Source: Muribaculaceae bacterium
GTDB lineage: Bacteria; Bacteroidota; Bacteroidia; Bacteroidales; Muribaculaceae
Assembly (NCBI GenBank): GCA_029056365.1
Contig: JAIDBM010000064.1
Location: 1-42,871, forward strand
DNA: 42,871 bases
Reading direction: 5' to 3'
Shown here: positions 24,225 to 31,527 of the stretch, in pieces
How the letters are laid out: the number at the start of each line of letters is the position of its first letter
Position numbering within the stretch: position 1 is the first letter of the stretch
Program-made: the position numbers and the translations under genes
Notes under the pieces: generated by a model
The model's input: the letters and a program-made list of their open reading frames with translations, nothing else
Told to the model about the DNA's origin: nothing
Databases searched by the model: none

Positions 24225-25484
24225 ATGACCACCTGGCTTATCATAGCTCTCATTTCCTTACTGCTGTCGGGCCTGTTCTCCGGCACTGAAATGGCTTTTG
24301 TAACATCCGACAGAGTGCGGATGGAAATCGACGTCAAACGCGGAGGCATTCTTTCGCGCATGATCAACCGATTCTATGCCAACAGCGAATTCTTCATCAG
24401 CACAATACTCGTTGGCAACAACATCATGCTTGTTATCTACGGCATGGGGGCAGCCGCGCTTATCGAACCCTGGCTTGAACGCCTGGGACTCGGACAAACG
24501 CTGGTTCTGATCGGACAAACGTTGATTTCGACTGCAGTGATACTCATCACCGGAGAGTTCATGCCAAAGACTATTTTCGGTATTAATCCGAACAAGTCGC
24601 TCAAAATAGTGGCCTTGCCGATATATATTTTCTATATTGTCCTTTATCCGGTTTCTCTGCTCGCCACGTGGCTGTCGCGTCTGCTCATGAGAGTTCTGGG
24701 TGTGAAAGACTCAAAACCACGGCTCAGAATTCTCTCGATAGGCGACCTGAACGATTACCTCGACTCTACAATCGACGAACTCGAAGAAAAATCAACCGAG
24801 GTAGAACATGAAGTGAAAATTTTCCGCAACGCGCTCGACTTCTCAAACACCCGCCTGCGCGACTGCATGACTCCACGTAACGAACTTGTGGCCGTGAACA
24901 TCGACAACACCGACCGCGACCAGCTCGTAAAACTTTTCACCGACAGCGGCAGAAGCAAGATTATTGTATACCGCGACAACATCGACAATATCACCGGGTA
25001 TATACACGTCCGCGAACTCTTCGACCCGGAAAGCGACTGGCAAAAACACATACGTCCGGTGTTATACGCTCCCGAAAACCTGCTGGCTAACAAAATGATG
25101 CGACGGATGCTGCAGCAGAAAAAATCGGTGGCCGCAATCGTGGACGAATTCGGCGGAACAGCCGGACTCGTAACTCTCGAAGACCTGGTGGAGGAGATTT
25201 TCGGCGACATCGAGGACGAACACGACCGTACCGGCCTTACCGCACGGCAGATTTCCGACGGAATATGGGAATTCTCGGGCCGATGCGAAATCGCCGACAT
25301 CAACGAACAGTTCCACATCGACCTTCCCGAAGACGATGCCTACCAGACCATTGCCGGACTCATTCTGCATGCCACCGGAACCATACCCGAAGAAGGCTCG
25401 CAAGTGAACCTGCCCCCATATCGCTTCGATATAATGCGCAAATCGGCCACCCGGCTTGAACTGATACGCGTAAGCACCATGTAG
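24225..25484 (+). CDS. CNNM/CorC-type membrane protein with CBS domains (hemolysin family)
   Basis: A 419-residue protein. The N-terminal DUF21 membrane domain (about residues 1-150; LLLSGLFSGTEMAFVTSDR, VGNNIMLVIYG, GEFMPKTIFG) is followed by two CBS motifs (LRDCMTPRNELVAV; KKSVAAIVDEFGGTAGLVTLEDLVEEIFGDIEDEHD) and a C-terminal CorC_HlyC domain (about 335-415). Members are magnesium-efflux or magnesium-homeostasis proteins; 'hemolysin' is a historical name. It lies 42 bp after lptC. Confidence 0.9.
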   Translation: MTTWLIIALISLLLSGLFSGTEMAFVTSDRVRMEIDVKRGGILSRMINRFYANSEFFISTILVGNNIMLVIYGMGAAALIEPWLERLGLGQTLVLIGQTLISTAVILITGEFMPKTIFGINPNKSLKIVALPIYIFYIVLYPVSLLATWLSRLLMRVLGVKDSKPRLRILSIGDLNDYLDSTIDELEEKSTEVEHEVKIFRNALDFSNTRLRDCMTPRNELVAVNIDNTDRDQLVKLFTDSGRSKIIVYRDNIDNITGYIHVRELFDPESDWQKHIRPVLYAPENLLANKMMRRMLQQKKSVAAIVDEFGGTAGLVTLEDLVEEIFGDIEDEHDRTGLTARQISDGIWEFSGRCEIADINEQFHIDLPEDDAYQTIAGLILHATGTIPEEGSQVNLPPYRFDIMRKSATRLELIRVSTM

Positions 25485-25486
25485 CC

Positions 25487-26881
25487 ATGCGATCGCTGGG
25501 CCGCAACTACGCGCTTAATGTTGTAAACACCGTAGGGGGTGTGATATTCTATCTTATCACATTTCCGTATTCGGCCCGTGTGCTCGGCCCCGAATGTATC
25601 GGACAGGTTAATTTCTTTCAGTCGATTATAACCTACATCTCGCTTGTAAGCTGTCTTGGAATTCCTTTGTACGGCGTACGCGAAATCGCCCGGATCACCA
25701 ACGACCGCTCTGTACGCTCGCACACAGCCATCGAGATTATGCTTCTGCATCTGCTTCTCACCGTGGCCGGAGCCTTGATTGTGGCGGTGCTGTGTGTTTC
25801 AGTACCGCGCATACATTCCGACATTCCTCTATTCATCATACTCTCATCCTCTTTGCTTTTTGTGGCGGCAGGCTGCGAATGGTTCTTCAGCGGCACCGAA
25901 GATTTCGCCTATATAACATCCCGCGGCCTGTGCGTAAGGGTTCTGTATGCCATAATACTGTTCACCTGTGTGAAAGGTCCGGACGACCTCCTGCTTTACG
26001 CCGCTCTGACTGTATTCGGCACCTACGGCAGCCACGTGGTGAATCTCGCCCGGTTCAGACGACTTACAGGAGACGGCGTAATGCTGTCGCGACTGCGTCC
26101 ATGGCGGCACATACGCCCTGTGATACGCCTGTTCGGAATGACCGTCGCCTCGGCCATATATATCAATCTAAACGTGGTGATTCTCGGCTTTGCAAGCGGC
26201 GACACTGCCGTGGGCTATTTCATGGGAGCCATGAAAATAATCACGGTTCCGCTGGGTTTGCTTACAGCGCTTCAGACAACCCTGCTGCCACGGACATCGG
26301 CACTTCTGGCCTCAGACCGTCCCGACGAATACCGTATGCTGCTGCGCAGGTCAATGCGTTTCGTATGGGGCATAGGACTGCCGATGGGCATCGGACTCGC
26401 ACTTCTTGCCGAACCTGTGGTTTCATTATTCTGCGGCGACGCATACGCACCGGCGGTAGCGGTGCTGCGCATCCTCGGCCCTTCATTAGTGCTCATAGCA
26501 TTCGTATGCGTGCTCAACGCCGCCGTGTTCATTCCGCTCGGATACGAACGCTACGCCACTCTGGCGTGCGCCGCCGGAGCGCTGGCAAGCCTTGCGGTGA
26601 ACCTGCTGCTTGTGCCGGACATGGCACAATGCGGTGCCGCATGGGCATCGTTTGCCGCCGAAGGAACCGTGGCCGCCGTAATGGCCTGGTATATGCGCCG
26701 ACGGCTCAAAATAGGAATCGTCGACAGAACCACCCCGGCGTTCTTTATGGCTACCGCTGTGATGGCGCTGGCTGTAATATGGCTCGGCGGACTCCACAGT
26801 GGCTACCTGTGGCAGCTTGCCGGACTCCCGCTGTGCGGTGCCGCAGTCTACGGCGCCACCTTGGCTGCGAGCAGGCGGTGA
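25487..26881 (+). CDS. oligosaccharide flippase (Wzx/MATE-like)
   Basis: A 464-residue membrane protein with about 12-14 spans. It starts MRSLGRNYALNVVNTVGGVIF followed by FPYSARVLGPECIGQVNFFQ, the polysaccharide-biosynthesis flippase start. It likely moves lipid-linked oligosaccharide across the inner membrane. It is 2 bp after the CNNM gene. Its last 34 bp overlap the convergent DUF2851 gene. No glycosyltransferases are adjacent, so the glycan is unknown. Confidence 0.87.
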   Translation: MRSLGRNYALNVVNTVGGVIFYLITFPYSARVLGPECIGQVNFFQSIITYISLVSCLGIPLYGVREIARITNDRSVRSHTAIEIMLLHLLLTVAGALIVAVLCVSVPRIHSDIPLFIILSSSLLFVAAGCEWFFSGTEDFAYITSRGLCVRVLYAIILFTCVKGPDDLLLYAALTVFGTYGSHVVNLARFRRLTGDGVMLSRLRPWRHIRPVIRLFGMTVASAIYINLNVVILGFASGDTAVGYFMGAMKIITVPLGLLTALQTTLLPRTSALLASDRPDEYRMLLRRSMRFVWGIGLPMGIGLALLAEPVVSLFCGDAYAPAVAVLRILGPSLVLIAFVCVLNAAVFIPLGYERYATLACAAGALASLAVNLLLVPDMAQCGAAWASFAAEGTVAAVMAWYMRRRLKIGIVDRTTPAFFMATAVMALAVIWLGGLHSGYLWQLAGLPLCGAAVYGATLAASRR

Positions 26882-28134
26882 CCTATGCGGCAGTAAAGAC
26901 ATTTTCGGCTGTCGCAATAACAAGTGCGCAACTGTATCAATGCCTGCGATGTATAGGCATCGCCGCAGTTTATTCCAATGCGGTCGAACATACGTGTATA
27001 TACATTATTCTCGGCCTTGATGCTCTGAAGCATCTCCACGGCACGTTCACGGCGCCGGTCATCATCGCGTGCCACGCCATATGCATGCAGCAGCGGAACA
27101 GCCACGTTTATCACAAGCGAATCAATCATGCTCTCGCTCATGGCATGTACATCGGGGGCTTTCTCGCTCTCGAAATTATATCTGCGCGACCAATAGCCTG
27201 TGAGATCTTTCCGGAACAGCGAGCGGGCCTCCTCTATAGTCTCCACATTCACTGCCTTCGACCCGGCGCTGAAACCGTCGAACATCATGGCGGCAAGGTA
27301 GGCAAGACGGCGATGCGGAAAATTCTGAGGACGCATCCGGGCCATCTTCCAGCCCATATTCCCCGGCGCCGTCATGCCGAACTTCGCGCTCATGAACCGG
27401 TATTCCTCTATCATGCGCCGGACATAATGGTCGGGGTTCGAAGTCTGTCCGTCGAGAAAGCCGGCCATACCGAAAAGCATTCCCTCCACAGTCACAGGCG
27501 AATCGCGGTGCTTGAGCATACGGCGCAACGGAAGAGCACGGGCCAGACGCTCGAACGGCTCGCTGTTGGTTTTGAAACCCAATGCCCGTGCGAGTGTGAT
27601 ATAGGCGGCATTGCGCCAGTCGCCCCCGCTATCCTCTACATAACTGAGCACCCGGTCGGATTTCACATACAGGCGCTCATGGGCAAGGGCGTTTATCCAG
27701 TCGCTTATATAAACCGACGGCAGCGAGGGCAATTCGCGGGCGCATGGCAATTCGCCATAAACGTTGTTGACCATCGAGTCGTAGCGACGGCGGAAATCAG
27801 GCGAACACGGCATAACAATCTGCGGAATAGGCTCTCCGTCGGTGTGCCTGCGAACCACACAATCGTCGTCGCCCACCACATGGAGCACAACCGAACCATA
27901 GGCCGGATCGGAGTCATGACCATGACGGTGCCAGTCGCTGGCCCGCACATGTATTTCCACATCGCCTGCCCACATATGGCCGTCGATGTTTATCTTGGCA
28001 TTGAAAAAATCAGGGCCCGACCCGGTATTAAGCAGCCCGGGATCAACCACCGACACACGCCTGCCGTCGGTAGTACGCATTCGTCCGGACACCCACAAAC
28101 GGTGCTGCCACACATACTGCATCAGTTTCTCCAT
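26848..28134 (-). CDS. DUF2851-family protein
   Basis: A 428-residue protein with the family start MEKLMQYVWQHRLW and TGSGPDFFNAKINIDGHMWAGDVEIHV near residues 38-64, and the central LARALGFKTNSEPFERLA. It ends in a Cys/Arg region (CYCDSRKCLYCRIGHRL). The N-terminal part looks like a nuclease-type fold in published family descriptions, but activity is not established. It follows the WG-repeat lipoprotein by 21 bp. Confidence 0.85.
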   Translation of the reverse strand: MEKLMQYVWQHRLWVSGRMRTTDGRRVSVVDPGLLNTGSGPDFFNAKINIDGHMWAGDVEIHVRASDWHRHGHDSDPAYGSVVLHVVGDDDCVVRRHTDGEPIPQIVMPCSPDFRRRYDSMVNNVYGELPCARELPSLPSVYISDWINALAHERLYVKSDRVLSYVEDSGGDWRNAAYITLARALGFKTNSEPFERLARALPLRRMLKHRDSPVTVEGMLFGMAGFLDGQTSNPDHYVRRMIEEYRFMSAKFGMTAPGNMGWKMARMRPQNFPHRRLAYLAAMMFDGFSAGSKAVNVETIEEARSLFRKDLTGYWSRRYNFESEKAPDVHAMSESMIDSLVINVAVPLLHAYGVARDDDRRRERAVEMLQSIKAENNVYTRMFDRIGINCGDAYTSQALIQLRTCYCDSRKCLYCRIGHRLLAAKVAP

Positions 28135-28155
28135 GGCCGGACTCTATAAGTGCAT

Positions 28156-29226
28156 TCAGAGTCTGTTAAAGCGCGAACCGCTTATTTTCTCACCGTCGGA
28201 ATTATACAGGTCGAAACGTCCGTCGCCACCGCCTATAAGAAAATCGCCTGAATAATACGGACTCACCCCTTTTAAACTCATCACTTTTTCCTCGCGTATA
28301 GTGAACAGTTTCTCACCATCGGTGTCAAGCAGCTCCCAGCGTTCATCGTCGCGCTTCACTATAAAGCGGTCGTTGCCATAAAACTGCACATAGTCGTATT
28401 TTACAGGTATCACCACGGTGCCTTCGGTATCAACCACGCCCCATTCACCCGATTCATCGTCATATACCAGCGCATAGCGTCCGTTAAAGCCTTCGACGAC
28501 CAGGCCCGACTTCAGGCGTGTAAACTCGCCGTCGCGCTTCCAGAAACCCCAGTAATCGTTCTTCTTTACCGGAATACGGCCATCGACCATGCTTCCGAAC
28601 ACAGCTTCAACACCTTTCATATCGGCCAGTTTCTCGCCGTTGCGGTCAATGAGAATCCACTTTTCCCCTATGTTTGCCGGAGCACATCCTTCTCTGAAAT
28701 CATGAATAGCGCTGTATTTTATTTTCACGGCAATCTCGCCTTTGGTATTCACGGCTCCCCACTTCGATTCGTATGTATCCGTGTCGGATTTCCGCAATAT
28801 CAGCATTCCGTCCATGAAGTATTCGTTGCTGTAAACATCACGTCCGAGCGAAAAACGCACCTCTCCGTCCGTGTCGGCTACTTCAAGTTTTCCATCATCC
28901 TTGCGCCGGAACGGAATCAGACCCTCGTTCACGGTGCCTGCCCAGTAGAGACTCTCAAGTCCGTCGATAAGTTCCGCTTTTTTCTTGCCGAAGCGATACA
29001 CATCATAGCCACGCTTGCCATTGACGGTAAAACAGCCGTTGACTACAGGCGACACATAGCCTTTGAAATCGTAGTCGACAGTTGAGCCATCGGGCGACAT
29101 GAGAGTCATACGCTGGTCGGAATCGAGATAAACAGGCATATATTCGACTTCCATCCGGCTTTCCGAACACGCCACAGACACAAGGCCGAGCAATATCATC
29201 AATGGAAATAACAGCTTTGAACGCAT
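28156..29226 (-). CDS. WG-repeat lipoprotein
   Basis: A 356-residue protein with a lipobox VSVACSE (Cys near residue 20). Repeated WG-type units are visible: ESKWGAVNTKGEIAVKIKYSAI, EKWILIDRNGEKLADMKGVEAV, DYWGFWKRDGEFTRL, EWGVVDTEGTVVIPVKYDYV. Such repeats form beta-propeller-like binding surfaces. The protein is probably attached to the outer membrane. No partner is evident. A complete promoter (29254-29287) precedes it, and DUF2851 follows. Confidence 0.8.
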   Translation of the reverse strand: MRSKLLFPLMILLGLVSVACSESRMEVEYMPVYLDSDQRMTLMSPDGSTVDYDFKGYVSPVVNGCFTVNGKRGYDVYRFGKKKAELIDGLESLYWAGTVNEGLIPFRRKDDGKLEVADTDGEVRFSLGRDVYSNEYFMDGMLILRKSDTDTYESKWGAVNTKGEIAVKIKYSAIHDFREGCAPANIGEKWILIDRNGEKLADMKGVEAVFGSMVDGRIPVKKNDYWGFWKRDGEFTRLKSGLVVEGFNGRYALVYDDESGEWGVVDTEGTVVIPVKYDYVQFYGNDRFIVKRDDERWELLDTDGEKLFTIREEKVMSLKGVSPYYSGDFLIGGGDGRFDLYNSDGEKISGSRFNRL

Positions 29227-29253
29227 ATCAGTGTGTTTATTATGGTTAATTTC

Positions 29254-29287
29254 TCAAAGTTACATATTTTTTTCTGATTCTGCCAAA
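29254..29287 (-). promoter_or_regulatory. promoter for the WG-repeat/DUF2851 unit
   Basis: On the minus strand TTTG (29284-29287), 21 bp, then TAACTTTGA (29254-29262), 27 bp before the ATG at 29226. Confidence 0.65.
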
Positions 29288-29335
29288 CAAATGCTAAAAT
29301 TTGTTTCATTCTGAATTTGCGGAGGCTGACATACT

Positions 29336-30478
29336 CTATGTCTTCCGATATTTTTTTCGATACTCCGATGGCGTAAGACCTTTGTGTTTTCTGAAAATCC
29401 GTGAGATATTGCCATAGCCATTGAAACCAACCATATGGGCGGCATCTGCCAGAACAATATCGGACTCTGTGAGCAGACTGGCAAGCCGGTCGCAGCGATA
29501 GCCAAGTATATACTGATATATGGATACACCCATGGTCTGCCTGAATTTTGTTTCAAGATTGCGGCGTGACATCGGCACAAGCTGCAGCAGCTTTCCGGTG
29601 TCGAGTTCGCTCATGTAGTTCTCATTGATATACCTTACCACCTTCAGAACGTTTTCATCGAGAATGTTGTATCGGTCGGTTGAACACCGCTCGATAATTT
29701 TGCTGGGCAACACCTTAAGATTGAACGATGTTATGTTGGACTGAAGAATCTGCTGCTCGATAAGTTTCGCCATGGCGTAGCCGCCTTCCTCCACCAGAAG
29801 GGGTATTGAAGAAATAGGAGGGTCGGATATCGAGCACATCAGCTCATCGTTGTCGATACCCAGCAGCGATATTTCTTCCGGTATGGAAATATTCGACATC
29901 TTGCAGGTTTCGGATACAAACAGTGCCCGCTCATCGTCGCAGCAGAACAGCGCAACAGGCTTAGGAAGCTGCCGCAGCCACTGTGCAAGCTCGTGTCGCA
30001 TCTCATCGTTTACCGTCGGAGTCATGAAACTGCGGAAATTACCGCCGCAACGTCTTACCTCACGTTCAAATCCTTCCAGGCGTTCTTCCGACCATACCAC
30101 ATCCTTAAAACCGAAATAAGCGAATTCGTTGTACAGCTTTTCCTTGAAAAATTCAGCTGCTATACGCCCCTCGTTATGGTAGTCGCCGGTGAGATTGGAG
30201 TAGCGTGTGCTTCGCCAGTGGAAATTCAACAGCACCACCGGCACATTGAGTTCCTTCTGAAAATCAATCGTATTGCTCTCAAGCTTGCCTATGATGGCAT
30301 CGGGCCGCCACTTACGCGTCCATTCAAGCACGCCCTCGATTCCATGCATCTCTATAAAATAAAATGGCAAGCGATAGAACATCCATGGCCCATGTTCCTG
30401 AGAGTATCTCACCAGGCCGCGAAGCAGACGGCGGTCGTAGTCGCTTGAATAGTCGATCAGAAGGAGTATCTTAATCAT
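29336..30478 (-). CDS. XylR/AraC-type transcriptional regulator of the polysaccharide locus
   Basis: A 380-residue regulator. The first 270 residues are a LacI-like sugar-binding domain (MIKILLLIDYSSDYDRRLLRG at the start, then PDAIIGKLE and SLLGIDNDELMCSISDPPISSI). The last 100 residues are an AraC-type pair of HTHs (LLQLVPMSRRNLETKFRQTMG, then IVLADAAHMVGFNGYGNIS and GLTPSEYRKKY). The start at 30478 fits the family; an upstream ATG in frame lies inside the operator. It sits divergent from the ROK-GH2-Sus genes, which it probably activates when bound to a sugar such as GlcNAc or GlcN (inference). Confidence 0.9.
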   Translation of the reverse strand: MIKILLLIDYSSDYDRRLLRGLVRYSQEHGPWMFYRLPFYFIEMHGIEGVLEWTRKWRPDAIIGKLESNTIDFQKELNVPVVLLNFHWRSTRYSNLTGDYHNEGRIAAEFFKEKLYNEFAYFGFKDVVWSEERLEGFEREVRRCGGNFRSFMTPTVNDEMRHELAQWLRQLPKPVALFCCDDERALFVSETCKMSNISIPEEISLLGIDNDELMCSISDPPISSIPLLVEEGGYAMAKLIEQQILQSNITSFNLKVLPSKIIERCSTDRYNILDENVLKVVRYINENYMSELDTGKLLQLVPMSRRNLETKFRQTMGVSIYQYILGYRCDRLASLLTESDIVLADAAHMVGFNGYGNISRIFRKHKGLTPSEYRKKYRKT

Positions 30479-30481
30479 TTC

Positions 30482-30512
30482 AAACGCAAATTGAGGATTG
30501 ACTTGCGCAAAT
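30482..30512 (-). promoter_or_regulatory. regulator-proximal operator pair
   Basis: AAACGCAAAT (30482-30491) and TTGCGCAAAT (30503-30512) are 21 bp apart, start to start. The second copy overlaps the -7 box of the regulator's own promoter (30507-30515), so binding would be expected to repress it. Confidence 0.6.
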
Positions 30513-30539
30513 GTATGAAATAACATCTGTTTTTACAAA
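30507..30539 (-). promoter_or_regulatory. promoter of the XylR-type regulator
   Basis: On the minus strand TTTG (30536-30539), 20 bp, then TACATTTGC (30507-30515), about 30 bp before the ATG at 30478. Confidence 0.7.
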
Positions 30540-30574
30540 TATTCAACTCGCTTTTTGATGATAAATGCAATAAT

Positions 30575-30605
30575 TTGCGCAAATCGAAGATAAATAAACG
30601 CAAAT
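30575..30605 (+). promoter_or_regulatory. operon-proximal operator pair
   Basis: TTGCGCAAAT (30575-30584, inside the 12-bp palindrome ATTTGCGCAAAT at 30573-30584) and AAACGCAAAT (30596-30605) are again 21 bp apart. They end just before where the -33 box of the ROK promoter would be, the usual place for an AraC-type activator. Confidence 0.6.
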
Positions 30606-30632
30606 CATTGATTTTCGTGCAATTTGTTGAGC

Positions 30633-30641
30633 TAATTTTGC
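30633..30641 (+). promoter_or_regulatory. -7 element of the polysaccharide-utilization operon
   Basis: TAATTTTGC, 17 bp before the ROK start. The expected -33 position (30609-30612) reads TGAT, a poor match, which fits dependence on an activator. Confidence 0.6.
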
Positions 30642-30658
30642 AAAAAAAGTTAAGAGCC

Positions 30659-31498
30659 ATGAAAATCGGAGTTGATTTAGGAGGCACCAACATTCGGGTC
30701 GGCCTTATCGAAGGAGATTCTGTCCTTGCAAAAAAAATATCGCCATGTCCGGCCGATCGTCCGGCCGATGAAATACTTGACTGCATCGGAAATATGATTT
30801 CCGATACCTTACATGATGATGTCAGGGGAATCGGCATAGGAGTTCCATCGGCTGTAGATGTAGACAATGGCATAGTATATGATGTATGCAATATACCATC
30901 GTGGAAAGAAGTTCGCCTTAAGGAATATCTTGAAGGACGCTTCGGCCGACCGGCATTCGTCAACAACGATGCCAACTGCTTTGCACTCGGAGAAACAATC
31001 TACGGCTGCTGCAGCGATTTCCGCAACGTTGTAGGAATAACTCTCGGCACTGGCGTCGGCATGGGTATTATAATAAACGGCCAGCTTTACAACGGGGTGA
31101 ACGCAGGCGCCGGCGAATTGAGTTCCATTCCCTATCTCGACTCCGACTACGAACATTACTGCAGCAGTTCATTCTTCACGCGCTGCCACGGTATCACAGG
31201 AAAAGAAGCCGCATCACTCGCATCACAGGGCAATGAGCGGGCCTTGGCCATATGGGAGGAATTCGGCACTCACCTGGGCAAGCTGCTGACTGCCGTACTT
31301 TATGCATATGCGCCTGAGGCGATTGCATTCGGAGGCAGCATATCCCAGGCTTTCTCCCATTTTGAAAAGAGTATGCGCCGCGAACTCTGCAATTATCCAT
31401 TCAAGGCCACACTTCGCCGACTAAGGATATGCACATCGAACGGTGGCGACACAGCACTCCTCGGAGCCTCGGCCCTTGTAGACCGAAATGCCCGATAA
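30659..31498 (+). CDS. ROK-family sugar kinase lacking the zinc motif
   Basis: A 279-residue cytoplasmic protein with the ROK phosphate-binding start MKIGVDLGGTNIRVGL, the catalytic FVNNDANCFALGE and GITLGTGVGMGIIINGQ. The usual GEIGHM and CxCGxxGCxE zinc segment is replaced by GELSSIPYLDSDYEHYCSSS, a variation seen in polysaccharide-locus ROK proteins. In an operon with GH2 and GH20 enzymes it is likely a glucosamine or N-acetylglucosamine kinase; the sugar is inferred. No DNA-binding domain is present, so it is a kinase and not a repressor. The start at 30659 follows the promoter. Confidence 0.85.
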   Translation: MKIGVDLGGTNIRVGLIEGDSVLAKKISPCPADRPADEILDCIGNMISDTLHDDVRGIGIGVPSAVDVDNGIVYDVCNIPSWKEVRLKEYLEGRFGRPAFVNNDANCFALGETIYGCCSDFRNVVGITLGTGVGMGIIINGQLYNGVNAGAGELSSIPYLDSDYEHYCSSSFFTRCHGITGKEAASLASQGNERALAIWEEFGTHLGKLLTAVLYAYAPEAIAFGGSISQAFSHFEKSMRRELCNYPFKATLRRLRICTSNGGDTALLGASALVDRNAR

Positions 31499-31527
31499 CC
31501 ATACAAAACATCCCATTCATCACAACC

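Noticed and set aside
25792..28149. A 785-codon plus-strand frame across the flippase and DUF2851 genes
   Set aside because: It runs out of frame with one real gene and opposite another, with shadow-like composition.
31429..31527. N-terminal extension of the GH2 enzyme
   Set aside because: It overlaps the end of the ROK gene; the ATG at 31528 begins a proper lipoprotein signal.
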